Shown piece by piece: positions 13,395-24,564 of a DNA stretch of 64,000 nucleotides; positions within the stretch are counted from its first letter, which is position 1; every line of letters starts with the position of its first letter. Where the stretch lies: NCBI GenBank assembly GCA_019828545.1, contig JACVRA010000287.1, positions 22,317 to 86,316 of the forward strand, in the 5' to 3' direction. Position numbers and translations under genes: made by a program. Under the pieces are notes generated by a model, which was given only the letters and a program-made list of their open reading frames with translations, searched no databases and was not told the DNA's origin. This DNA is from Paracamarosporium sp. OC-R06-R3 (taxonomy: Eukaryota; Ascomycota; Dothideomycetes; Pleosporales; Didymosphaeriaceae).

Positions 13395-14957
13395 TCATCT
13401 TTGTGCCCCTGATGGGGATCCTGCGATTCGTTGCGCTGCCCAGCATATCGACCGCAGGATGCCCATCTTTACCTTTTGCAGGCCGCCCGCTCTCGACCAC
13501 CAGAGCGTCGTTCCAATGGTAGCGGCCAGCCCGAGTCCGAGCACGCTGTTGAAGACCGTTGCCTGCGAGTGTGCTCGGCGCTGGACTTCAGAGTACCGCA
13601 TGTTGCTAAATGTTACCCTGGAGTACTGCGTCGCCCATCCCAGCCCAGGCATCCATAGATCCATTTTCTCCTCGACCCACTTCCGTAGTAAATAAACCTT
13701 GCTCTTCACATCCGTAGCCATCTCCCTGTAGTTGCCCAATGCGAGGTCATTGATAGTATGCGCATCTTGGGTGCGTATCGCTGAGTACTGCGATAGCGCG
13801 GTCCCGCGGTCAGACGGGTATTTGTCGAGGAGTTGGAAGAGCGTGTAGACGTCTTCGAGTCCGGCGTTCATGCCTTGTCCGTAGAATGGAACCATGGCGT
13901 GGGCGGCATCGCCGAGGATGACACCTGTGGTAGTATAGTGGTAGGGCGTACATTTAATTGAGATGAGCGGGAGGTGAGCGTTCTCGCTATACTGCTGCTT
14001 CAGCTCGTCCGCCGTAACCAAGTCTGGGACCACGGAAGGAAACTTGGTGTTAAAATACTCGACTACTTCTCCTGAGGCGTCAAGCTTCTCGAAGCCTTCC
14101 CGTGTAAGGAATAGCGTGGCTGTGAAGGTTTTGTCGAGGTTAGGTAGGGCGATGAACATGGACTCGTCCTGCGGCCAGATGTGCAGGTAGTTAGGTGGAA
14201 GGCGGAAGTCGCCTGAGGGTGTGGGCGGAATATCAAACTGGCACCATAGCTTGTCGATGTATTCCTGCTGATATGACATGGGCACGAATTTCATGAGGTG
14301 GTAGCGGACGGCGGAATGTGCGCCATCGGCACCGATCATGAAGTCGAATTTGATTTCGATCTCGGTGCCTCGTTCTTCGGGTGCCTCGGACTTGTTGTGC
14401 TTGTCGAACCAGGCGAGCTGTTTCCTGAAGTCAACAGACAAGAGCTTGTGGTTGAAGAAGAATTTGACGTTGGGCATTGATTCGAGATGGTCAAGGAGCG
14501 TTTTGTTGAGACCTGCTCGGTCAAGAGCAAGAAGGTTCTGGGATTGTTAGTCGTGTTGTATAACGGAAAAATGGCAGCATATATACCTTTCCCCTGGGGT
14601 CGTAACGCTGGGGTATTTGAAGATGTTCACCTTTCTTTTCGAGATGGATCATGCGGCCACGCATGGGGAATGTCTCGCCAAGAACGGCATCGGCAAGGTT
14701 GGGAAGACCGGTCTGAGAAAGGGCATTGATTCCTCGCTCAGACAACGCGAGATTAATCGATTTAGTGAAGTTTAGAGGTGTAGTAGTAGGGTCACGAAGA
14801 TCTGACAATCAGTACACATTGCGGACGCACCGTGATCTGACGCAAGCTTACCTGGCCGTAACTCGTAAATCTCGACATCATGACCTCGAACAGCAGCATA
14901 GAGAGCTGCGAGAGCTCCTACAGGGCCAGCTCCCACCACGATGACCTTTTCGGGCAT
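13395..14957 (-). CDS. BNA4: Kynurenine 3-monooxygenase, three exons, 487 aa
   Basis: FAD- and NADPH-dependent hydroxylase that converts L-kynurenine to 3-hydroxykynurenine in de novo NAD synthesis from tryptophan; in yeast it sits in the mitochondrial outer membrane. Exons: 14852-14957, 14587-14801 and 13395-14537; introns of 50 and 49 nt. The N-terminus [20 protein letters not shown] carries the GxGxxG dinucleotide fold. The second exon has [13 protein letters not shown], typical of this enzyme. Further motifs are [15 protein letters not shown] and [18 protein letters not shown] near residue 313, the FAD ribityl-binding GD motif. A hydrophobic segment near the C-terminus ([20 protein letters not shown]) fits the family's membrane anchor. 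Length is normal for the family. It shares a 490-bp divergent promoter with the methionine aminopeptidase gene. Confidence 0.95.
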
Positions 14958-15447
14958 TATGAGCGATATACAAGAACAGAAGTAAGTAGTCAACAGTATA
15001 TATGGTTCAAATCGGAGGGGGGCGAAAGATGTTGGGCCGATGTCTAAAATAAAGGTCCGCGGCCGAGGTTTGCCTGGATTACGAATACATTCACACGAAG
15101 CAGAGGAAGTAAGAGATAGGGCTAGGAAAAAGAAAAGAGACAAGTCAGTAACGTGAGCATGTGCGGTATTACCAAAGAGGAAAGCACGCACGAGCAGGTC
15201 GCAAAGTATGCATGCACGATTATATAAGCCAGATCGGCGGCGGCGGCGGCAGCGGCGTTGGAGGGAATTCCGAGACTTTGAGCCGGCGTTTGCAACTTTT
15301 CTGAGACCAACGACGCAGAATACGGGTCGCGCCCTGGTTTTTGGAACGCAAACAGAAGACCACTCTTGATCTTCTCTCCTGCACCCTCTCTTTTTTCTAC
15401 CTCAAATCAACCTCCGATCCACCCATCCTCCCACCCCGTCCCGCACC
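14958..15447. promoter_or_regulatory. Bidirectional promoter region of BNA4 and MAP1
   Basis: 490 bp separate two divergent start codons (14957 minus, 15448 plus). The interval includes a GGC-triplet run at about 15236-15256 and a CT-rich stretch just before the 15448 start, a common fungal core-promoter feature. No specific factor site is claimed. Confidence 0.5.
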
Positions 15448-16809
15448 ATGGCTGCAGACGCGACCGCGCGCAAGTGCGCCGGAAAGGACTGCGACAACGA
15501 CGCAGGCCAGCTGCAATGTCCAAATTGTCAGAAGCTAGGCAAAGAGAGCTACTTCTGCTCACAAGACTGCTTCAAGCGCAACTGGGTACATAGTAAGATC
15601 CACCACAGGCGCCAGATCTGCCCTGCTAACACCCGTAGGCTGAGCACAAGAAGTCGCACAAGTCACAAAGTACTATTCTCTCCAATATCTTTACTCCTAA
15701 AGTCGTTTCTCACCCCGATCCAGCCACCGGCCACTTCAATCCCTTCCCCACCTACCCGTATACCGGAAGCCTACGACCTGTGTACCCGCTGTCGGAGCGG
15801 AGGAAGGTGCCCGCGAGCGTGCAATACCCTGACTATGCGAAGGATGGCATACCTCGCTCGGAACAGAAGTTTGTTGGCAGGAACAAGATTGCTGTGCTGA
15901 ATCCAAAGGAGATTGCGGCCATGCGCAAGGTGTGCAGGCTTGCGCGAGAGGTGTTGGACATTGCTGCGAGAGAGGCAAAACCTGGTGTGACGACAGACTA
16001 CATTGATGAAATAGTGCACAAGGCCTGTTTGGAGCGAAACGTAGGTTCAGATCTGTGAGTGGAAAAAGCACGATACTGATTCTCACAGTCATACCCCTCA
16101 CCGCTGAACTACTGCCACTTCCCCAAGTCAGTATGCACCTCGCCCAACGAAGTCATCTGCCACGGCATTCCCGACCAGCGCGTTCTCCAAGATGGTGACA
16201 TCCTTAACATCGACGTTACCCTTTACCACGGCGGCTTCCATGGCGACCTCAACGAGACATACTATATTGGCGAGAAGGCACTCGCAGACCCAGACGCAAT
16301 CCGCATAGTCGAAACATCACGAGAGTGCTTGGACAAGGCTATCGAGCTCGTCAAGCCGGGTATGCTCTTCCGAAACCCAGGAAACGTCATCGAGAAACAC
16401 GCAAAGGCCCAAAACTGCAGCGTCATCAAAACATATTGCGGACACGGTATCAACCAATTGTTCCACTGCGCACCGAATGTTCCACATTACGCTAAGAACA
16501 AGGCTGTTGGAGAGGCTAAGCCGGGCATGTGCTTCACGATCGAGCCTATGATCAGCTTGGGAACACATAGGGACAAGACATGGCCTGATGACTGGACAAG
16601 TGTTACGGCCGATGGTACCAGGACTGCCCAATTCGGTAAGCTATCTTGTCGAGACTCATGTTGTTCAAGTACTAATGTGAATCATAGAACATACATTGCT
16701 GGTCACAGAAGATGGTGTAGAGATTCTTACTGCCAGGTTACCAGACTCGCCTGGAGGTCCTGTGGCGCGGATCGAGGCATCAAATGGGCAGACGGCAGCA
16801 TCAGCATAA
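15448..16809 (+). CDS. MAP1: Methionine aminopeptidase type 1, four exons, 402 aa
   Basis: Removes the initiator methionine from nascent proteins at the ribosome; di-metal enzyme of the pita-bread fold. Exons: 15448-15585, 15639-16040, 16089-16635 and 16688-16809; introns of 53, 48 and 52 nt. Residues 1-46 form the N-terminal double zinc finger of eukaryotic type 1 enzymes ([29 protein letters not shown]). The catalytic domain shows the metal ligands in order: Asp in [20 protein letters not shown] (two ligands), His in [12 protein letters not shown], Glu in CFTIEPMI and the last Glu in [14 protein letters not shown]. The ATG lies in an ACCATGG context. Length and domain order are those of yeast Map1. 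Confidence 0.96.
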
Positions 16810-17413
16810 CGGGTTTTTCGAACACATAGATTACGAAAACATAATGTGATGGGATACCAAACATGTGTATCCGTTGTTCTTATTTTGCGTAGAGATATCT
16901 GAGTGCTTCACCTAGGACGTCGTGCAGACAACAGTCTTTAGCGAAATATCGTGAATTTAAAAGACCCTTTCAGCAAGGATGAATAATCACGGCGGGTCGA
17001 GATTTTGGCGTTACCTTTGGCTTACAATATCTTGTTCAGCTTACCATCTGTACCCCACATGGCTGTCTTTACCCCCACATCGTAGGCTTCCACTTTTCGC
17101 GAACACCAACCGCAGACCCCTATCCACTAGCCTTAGCGTATTGAGAGGAGGGATAGCTACTTGCTTCGTATTAAAAGAGCGTTTCTTTGCGTACCTAACG
17201 ACTTCCTCGCGTTCAAAGAAAGCAACGTCCAAGGACTCCGCGTAGAACCGTAGGTTGTCCGCAAATCAACCCCGCCTACTCTTTGCCGCACTTCATGAGT
17301 CATTTCGACTCAGGTACATAAAAAAATCACATTAAAAGTAGGCAAGAGGCCAGTACAGACTCCACCATATCAGTAACTGATCAAAAGAGATCCAAGTGAT
17401 CATTCCAAGCACC
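16810..17413. other. Intergenic, nothing recognised
   Basis: 604 bp between two plus-strand genes; terminator of the aminopeptidase gene and promoter of the acetyltransferase gene. Short frames only. Confidence 0.5.
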
Positions 17414-18358
17414 ATGGCCACCCAAAATGAAGAGCTCGTCAAGGGCACAGAGCAAAAGCCAGCCGAAGAACCACCTGTTTCCAAAACAACTTCGCGCGTA
17501 GAAGAACACAAACGGCTCAAAAATGATGAGATACAAATCGAGATCTGCACGATAGAAGAAATGCCCACGATCGTACGATTTAGTTGCCCATACCGATTCC
17601 CTTCCATCTCTTCCGACTAACAAATACGCAGGCAGACTGCATATATCGAAGCTATCAGGACTCTGCCTGGGACCGTTGGGAACCACCCGCCCTTCGAGGC
17701 GATAAGCCAACAAGGACGAAACGGCTGGCCACCCGTTTGAGTCCGTCTTTCCACATCCCAGAAATGAAGTGGATCAAAGCTGTGTACAAGCCGACGGGGC
17801 AAATGGTAGGGGTGGCAGGGTGGATGCTACCTGGTGAGTAGATCTTCTCCGTGGCCTCCACTCCCTTCCTGATACCAAACTGATCTCATACAAAAAGGTA
17901 TGCCTGTGCACAACGTATGGCGACGCTCAGCAATTGACTTTTACGGTTTCAAAGAGAAGATGGGCTGGTCGGACGCCGACATTGAGGAAATGTGGCGTGG
18001 TGTCGACTTGGAGGCCTGGGAGGAGTCTGTTGCCGGAAATGACGACATACGTGCTGATGTAATGAAAGGGGAGCCGCACTGGTTCCTGGCACCCTTGGTA
18101 ACGTTGCCGGAGTTTCAGGGGAGGGGTGTAGCGAGCAAGTTGCTGAACTGGGCTTTCGAGCAAGCGGACAAGACGGAACCGGTGCAGCCTATGTACCTAG
18201 AGAGTTCGGCTATGGCAAGGAATGTGTATATGAGATTTGGATTCAAACCTGTTGGAGAGGCGAACTTTTTGAGGAGGGGCCCGGGCGGGGTAGGTGGAGG
18301 TGAGAAGGTGGGTGTGGAGCAGGTGGAGAAGGAGGTCGACGCTGGACTTGCGAGTTAA
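17414..18358 (+). CDS. GNAT-family N-acetyltransferase, three exons, 273 aa
   Basis: Acetyl-CoA-dependent acyltransferase of the GCN5-related family; substrate unknown. Exons: 17414-17572, 17632-17833 and 17898-18358; introns of 59 and 64 nt with GTACGA and GTGAGT donors. The start lies in an ACCATGG context, and a near-cognate GTG upstream at 17396 is not preferred. The N-terminal 40 residues are polar. The fold begins near IQIEICTIEEMPTI, and the acetyl-CoA-binding stretch is LPEFQGRGVASKLLNWAFEQ, with Q-G-R-G-V-A as the R/QxxGxG/A motif. The strand/helix pair MYLESSAMARNVYMRFGFKP follows, as usual in GNATs. The last about 30 residues are Gly/Glu/Val-rich and probably disordered. Confidence 0.9.
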
Positions 18359-20120
18359 GCGGAGGGAGAATGTGACTAGAGGAAAGTCTCTACTGTAGGC
18401 ATTTGCGTTGGCCATCAAGCGGGCTTTGGCGGTGCGATATCTCCATGATCTGACTTTAAAAGGAAACTACTTGGTATTGTAACCTTGCTCGCGGTTATGC
18501 TTAGAGTCTGCTCTTATTTATCCATTCTGTAAGACTGCTGCATTTGGCCCCCCATCGCGGTCGGGGTTTTAGCCATATCCTTATGCTTAGTACCTTATTT
18601 CCCTACTCTTGTTACTGTACTCTCTTCTCGTCTACCATGTTCCCGCTCTGCCCCTTAACACGCGACCATTTTAATAATGTATTTCTCATTCTCTGTAACT
18701 ACAGGTCACGCATAGGGATATTTATCATCTCTACTTATATAATGGCGTAGCCAACCCTCTAAGCGAGGGGGTTACTGTGAATCACCTAGCAAGACACCCG
18801 TTCTAACTATGCTACGCTTCCCTTAAGCCACCTAAATAGACCTAGCTTCTATGATCCTTCCCCTTTATATGTGTACAAATAGCAGTACATCTCCCTCCCA
18901 TATTCCCCCAATATCTTCCAATATTAAACAGTGGACGTTACTTGATGAAATGCATAACGAACAGCGACATCTTAACGCGCAGCGCAATGTTTTTGATCAG
19001 ATTTTTTGGCGGTTGTGTTTGTGAGTGCGAATGCTTTAGATCCGGTTAGGCGTGAAATCAAGTCCTCCTTCTCCATGTTCCATCTATTGATCCGACATCT
19101 TGCATACCAGCATGCTCCGCTAACTATTCACTATTAGCCCGAAAGCACGGATTTGAAGAGTCATCTGTGTTTGCCCTATTAGTGGATGATTAAAGCAGGG
19201 GCAGTCGAGAATATGATTCACTACCGTTACCGGAGAGCGTTCAGTTAGAGGGTTGCGATGCAAGGTTGTATCGGAATACGTAACTGGACGATAGTTATAG
19301 AAACAGCCAAACTGGTAATAGTCAGCCTATTTTTGACACATCTTGAGGGGGTTGGCTCGGTTTGTGGTGGCGTGTGTAAAATAAAAATACTGTTATATTT
19401 CGAACCTTTTGAGGGCAGTATGCGTTGTTCGAGGCGATCGAAGTATTGCCGGTTGATAAAAGTAGACATTGATACAATAAGTTTGAATGAAGCTGCTATG
19501 ACATGGAGAGTAAATTGGCAACGTTTTATATATTATCCATCTTTGCGTAGCGAGAACCACACCAAAGTGAGACGAATCTACTATTCCAGCACTTTAAATC
19601 TTCAGCTAACATAGGTAAAGCCAGTCGTGTATTGGCCGAAGGTGTCCCCGAAGGCATACCTAACACCTGGTCTTCCCGAGCTGCACATGGTAACGTCCCA
19701 CTATCTACCCTTCATCATCGCGCACGCGGACGATTCTCGAGAGAAGCAGAAGCACAAAGCCAGTAGTGCCTCGCCCCATGTTTGCGCTCCTGCTTCTTCA
19801 ATGCTCTACGTTCGTGGGCGTGGAAGATGCGGCTACCCTTTGCGTAGACTACTTGAAGGGAGAAGGTCATTCCGGGCGTTATTGCAGAGTTGTTCAATAT
19901 AGCGAGAGCCTACGACGCGTGGACTAGAACGAGTTGTTGAGTACGCCGACTTCAGAGCGTTGACAGGCGTAACTCCAGCTTCAATGCCAAAAACGCTAAG
20001 CTTTCTCGCCAAGCCCCAGCCTAGGCAATTGTTACAACAACAGCTACGCTTTCTCCATTTATTGCTTCGCTATTTTAATCCTTTGTATCTCTTCCATGCT
20101 CCTCCCTCCCCGTGTCGTCT
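18359..20120. other. AT-rich gene-poor stretch, probably RIP-affected
   Basis: No supported gene. From about 18.5 to 19.6 kb the sequence is rich in TA dinucleotides and stop codons in all frames, with CTAA/TTAG-type words, unlike the flanking coding DNA. That is the look of old repeats hit by repeat-induced point mutation, though no parent element can be named. Confidence 0.45.
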
Positions 20121-20665
20121 CCGCATGGCTGGACGACATCACTGCTGCCTCCAGGCCTGAACGTCCCGCTGTCGAAAACGCTCTCAGGTCCAAGAACCAC
20201 AATCGCAGCCTCGCAAGCGTCGCGCACTAGACAAAACCACCGCAAACATACCTCGTCTCCAGCCGAGCCCTCCCGATAGTCCTGATCCGTTGAGTAGCGA
20301 CTTGCGAGAATCAATGCAGCCGAGCGAACGAGCGAACGAGCGAGCGGGGTCAGGCCAAGCAAGTAGCAGGGAAGGGAGTGTCGGATCACAATCAAATGTG
20401 GAGAAAGTAAAGAGACCGCGCGGCAGACCACGTAAACCAAGACAGCAAGAATCCGAAGCTGCCGCTGGTTATGCATCGATCGAGGCTACAGGATATTTTG
20501 TCTTGTCACCAAGCACGTCGCAATACTCCGGTTCGCGACATGGGGAAGAGCTGGCATCAATGGGACTTGGGATCAGTGGACCCGCAAATTCCAATACCAC
20601 AGCGGATTATATGCACACATTCAACAATCCCATATCAGTGGCTAGGTATTTCCGTGGACAATACC
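20121..20665 (+). pseudogene. Relic of an AT-hook-containing protein gene
   Basis: A frame at about 20121-20229 gives SAWLDDITAASRPERPAVEN and ends in a stop; one base away a second frame gives PRKRRALDKTTANIPRLQPS and runs on through 20290 to about 20665. The second part contains the AT-hook KRPRGRPRKP (about 20419-20448), a DNA-minor-groove-binding motif. The order (short WL-type start, Pro/Ser/Lys-rich linker) reminds me of the N-terminus of a fungal nuclease-like (PD-(D/E)XK) family, from memory only. There is no plausible intron at the frame change (27 nt at most) and no C-terminal domain, so this is read as a truncated, frameshifted copy. Confidence 0.35.
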
Positions 20666-21678
20666 TCGCTGTCGTAGTAGCCATTCAACATACACTGTGT
20701 GACTGCTTGAAACTTAGATCCCAGTCTCCCAAGATAAATCCTCTGTGTGCTCTGTCCCGTGCGGGCCCATACTCTCTGGCTCGCTTCGACGCTATTCCAA
20801 CCGCTTCGCCTCATCGGCTTTAACCCGAGGAAATTTCGTATTCGTGATGTTCATAAGAAGGTCGCTGAGGCGGGTTTTGAGCGATCCAATTCCACACCTT
20901 CCTGAACCCGCTATCTCACGCCATGCAGGTTTGAAAAGAAGCCCTTCTCTTGTGCAAGTCGTTCAGCCACGGTAGAATGCGTATCGTCGGCGCTGCGATT
21001 ATTCACGACACAGTAGCCGAGCCGTAGCTGCTTCTCTTTTCCCACAACAAGATCTTTGATCGCTTTCTGAGAGGCCACCTCATTTGTCAAGTCCGGTTTG
21101 GTAAGCTGCCCAGGCAAACCTTGACGTCTTGGTCGCCAATCGATGCAACGTCCTGGGTATGTCTGAATACCATGAATGAGGTTCCTTGGTTTGGCACTAA
21201 TTACAACGTAGGCTGTCTTGCCGCAGTTGCACCAGTGTCTGCCACCTGTGCGGCCGCTTTGGGCGAAGGAGGAGTAAATCCCGTCGCTGATATTGCATGC
21301 TTTGCTGGCGTGGTTGCTACTATGGCGAACCCTGTACGTTCGATTCACCTGATTTGAGATTTGTGCTAGTACCTCTCAGCCTTCTGCTTGTACTGGTTGC
21401 TAGCGAGTATAGCTTCCGCGTGGTTCTCTTCCTGTCTCCCCCCAATTCATCTTTCGTTAAGTGATATGGTTGTTTGGTTTGCAATGAGATGAGAACTCAC
21501 TCGCTTGATCCCTGTATATTCATGTTGTCTTTCCAACATTACATATTTTCGGTCATCTAACGGAACGAATCAGTATACAAGGGGAGCGAGTGGAATTTTT
21601 GGAGCGGAGGATAATAGTATTTCGGCATGGGGTCATGCTAGAATACAAGAGCACAAAGAGTAAGTTGTGCTTGATGTC
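20666..21678. other. Intergenic with a dynamin-like fragment
   Basis: Apart from the fragment annotated at 20930-21110, no coding signal was recognised; the 21.4-21.68 kb part is AT-rich 3' flank of the flavin oxidoreductase gene. Confidence 0.45.
20930..21110 (-). pseudogene. Dynamin-type GTPase fragment
   Basis: Minus-strand frame with LTKPDLTNEVASQKAIKDLV followed by LRLGYCVVNNRSADD and ERLAQEKGFFS. This is the G4 (TKPD) to G5 part of the dynamin GTPase domain: LTKPDL, a spacer, then LGYxVVxNR and an E-K-x-F-F end. In intact dynamins the G1 loop and DLPG motif lie upstream and a middle domain and GED follow. None is visible here and the frame degenerates on both sides, so it is a relic of about 60 codons. 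Confidence 0.55.
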
Positions 21679-23662
21679 CTAATTCACAACTACCAATGGC
21701 CTGGGAACTAGCCTTGTTCCCCGATCAAACAAATTCTCTGGATCATACTTGGCCTTCAGCTCCGCAAGCTTCTTCGCATTGCCGCCATAAACTTCGTCAG
21801 CGGGGACGTCGGGGTTCACGTAGTTACCATATATGCCGACACCCTCAACAGAGCGCACTTTTTCGTCTTGCACCACACCTGCAGACTGCGACGCTTTCTT
21901 TAGAAGTGCCCGTGAAAAGTCACGAACCGTATCATCGAGTGATGGATCAGCCCTATCATCCGTCAGCAAGATTCGAATTCAACTCCAGCACAATGCCCTC
22001 AAGCGCAAGACCAAATATGCGTGGGTTGTTAGTACAGTGATCAAACTTACCATTTGAACATGGTCGCAAGATTATAATAATGGCCCCGATTCGAAAACGC
22101 CATCTTTTCATTCGGCACCTCCACTACTTTCCGATACGGGATCGTCTCAAACAACAGCAATGAGTCTGTCATATCCGGTTGCGTTGTGCTATATCCGATG
22201 AACTCATCGAAAAGCTTCTGCACAAAGTCTGGCTCAAGAGGTAGCTTGTAGGCGCCACCACCGAACATCTTGCGGCCGCCAAAACCCTGGCCTTCGTTCA
22301 TTGAGCTGTTAAGCTTCTCGTAGGGCATCATGGATGTCAAATCTAGATGTGCTTGGTCAGTATGTGATAGAAAGTGCTAGGAACAATCGTCTCGACTGGA
22401 CACTTTAGGTCCAGAATGGGGTGCAGAGAATGCGTACTTGCTACCGGTCCAAGGTCGATAAGATCTTTAAAGAAAGCGTTTCCTTCTTCCAGGGTACCGT
22501 TGTGGAAGAGCTGCGTGAGAACAACGGGTGCACGCGCGGGCGGCGGACAGGTAAAGCCAAGGAGCATGACTTGATTCCCATCAGTTTTGGTATGGAACGT
22601 ATTTAGAAAATTCACAATATGGTGCCTAGGTGCGACGTTCTTGATTAGTAAATTAAACATACAGTGTAGTTGAGCAGCATGCGTGACCCGAACCCCATGT
22701 ATGACTAACTGCATGATATCCTAAAAGGTCGAGGATTATGCGAACATGTGGAAGGTATAACATACAGTTTATCAGGAAGGAAGATGAGCGGACCGGCAAA
22801 GACAGGATTAGTCTGTGGGTGACCGCGGAATGTGAAGGCCGTCACTACGCCGAAATTCTATCCAGCTCGTCAGTCCGCCATCACCTAGTCATGCTCTTTT
22901 CGAACTAGTAGCAAAGAAGCTTACCTGCCCGGCGCCTCGAATCGCCCAGAACAAGTCCGAATTTTCAGTTTCCGAGGCAATCACACGCTCTCCAGAGGCG
23001 AGCACGATCTCTACTTCCAACAGGTTGTCTGCCTCTGATTAGTGAACCGGACCCTCCTCGCCTCAACGTCCAGTATTACTCACCAACAGTCAGCCCGTAC
23101 TTGCCACTTAGATACCCGTATCCACCACCTAATGTTAGCCCACCCACGCCTGTGTGATTCACCGTCCCTCCCACAGTAGCTAGGCCATACTTGGCCGCCT
23201 CCTCATCTACATCGACCCATAATGTGCCTCCTTCGGCTCTAATTGTCTTCTTCTCAGCATCTACAGTGACGCCTCGCATGAGGCTAAGGTCGATGACAAG
23301 CCCGTCATCAATACTGGCGCTGCCAGAGGTGGAGTGTCCTCCGCCGCGAACGACGAAGGGAACTCTATGTTCTTTCACGAACTTTACAGTAGAGATAACA
23401 TCGTCTACGGATGTAACCTTTACTACGCAGGCCTTGTTATAGTCAGCGTCTGGCAAGGAGAAGAAACGAAGGGTGGGGAAATGCGGGGAGGATGGGAGGA
23501 AGGCGTGGAAGGCATTTGACGCACAGCACGCTTTTCGCAATGCTCACTCCATCTCTTGATGCTTTCTTCGTACTTCTCCCCGTCGCTGGGAAGTAAGATT
23601 TCCGCTTTACTGCTCTTGAGTTGCTCTTTTAGTTGAGCGTAGACATCCGGTGCACTACCCAT
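21679..23662 (-). CDS. BBE-type FAD-linked oxidoreductase, seven exons, 478 aa
   Basis: Flavoprotein of the PCMH-FAD (berberine bridge enzyme-like) family, oxidising an unknown small molecule with oxygen. Exons: 23525-23662, 23084-23432, 22925-23028, 22766-22857, 22438-22625, 22051-22342 and 21679-21952; introns of 92, 55, 67, 140, 95 and 98 nt, all GT..AG. The joined 1437 nt stay in frame. The FAD domain shows [16 protein letters not shown], whose His is the usual 8-alpha covalent FAD ligand, and [20 protein letters not shown]. The second Cys ligand of bicovalent members is absent (HTGVGGLT), so mono-covalent FAD is expected. The C-terminal BBE motif is [16 protein letters not shown]. No signal peptide is seen, so it is probably intracellular. 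No biosynthetic neighbours are present. Confidence 0.9.
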
Positions 23663-24564
23663 TTTGCTATTTCTCGATAGTGGATTTTTTTTAATCTTGG
23701 AATGTTGACGGTGCCGACAGCAAAGGATTGGCAGAACGCGGGCAAGAAGCCTTCCTTTATGCTTTTGCGGCGCAGCTGAAGAACGAAGGAGCTCATATTT
23801 AGTAAGTCTCCACCCGACTTTTAGCGCTTGCTGAGCAGCCTAAAATATTATTCGGCCACTAAACGATTGCGACTCCTCACATGGATAGGATCTTCTTCAC
23901 GCACTTCAGATTATGCATGCCCAGTATTGCCTGCTCAATGCTAAGACTAAAGTGAATAGATCGTGATCGACATTGACGTCGTTGTATAATGGGCGAACAT
24001 GAGAACATCCATTTCAAAACGACCTCCTTCGTACCGATATGTCATCTAGCACGCCTTGGTCTAACCTCAGTTCGTATATCTTATTCATCGAAGCCGAATA
24101 TTCTCCTGGCGATCGCGGGTTGTATTACTAGTCACAATACCAATTTGTATGTTCGCGACCTCAGTCTTCTGTTCCTTGGTGAGCGTTTAGCTGAGGTGCC
24201 AGCGCGAAAGTCGTTAGCAACCTTCCGAAAACGGAAGACCAACGAAATCCATCGATCGCATGTGTAAGGTTACACGCCCACCAAGAAAGCGCTTAGTCAG
24301 CGCCACTGCTCACGAACATCAGGCGGGAGAATGAGCAAAGTGAAAGCTATACTAGGGCGAGATCGCCATGCGACGGAGTCGTAGTGCACACGCGTACGAT
24401 GAGCAGCTAATTCAAGATCGCTAGCCAGAGGCAGTACCGCAAGGGCGAAGGGGTGATGGCCAGTGTTTGGCATGTCCGTCTTCTGTTGGTCTTTCTTGCT
24501 GTGTGGTTCGATCATCAGTTACAAAAGCGAGATCGATCACGGTTTCGTACGAATGATAGGTGTA
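23663..24564. other. Intergenic, nothing recognised
   Basis: 902 bp between two minus-strand genes: promoter side of the flavin oxidoreductase and 3' flank of the repair nuclease. A 92-aa plus-strand frame (23989-24267) has no motif or coding-like composition. Confidence 0.45.
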
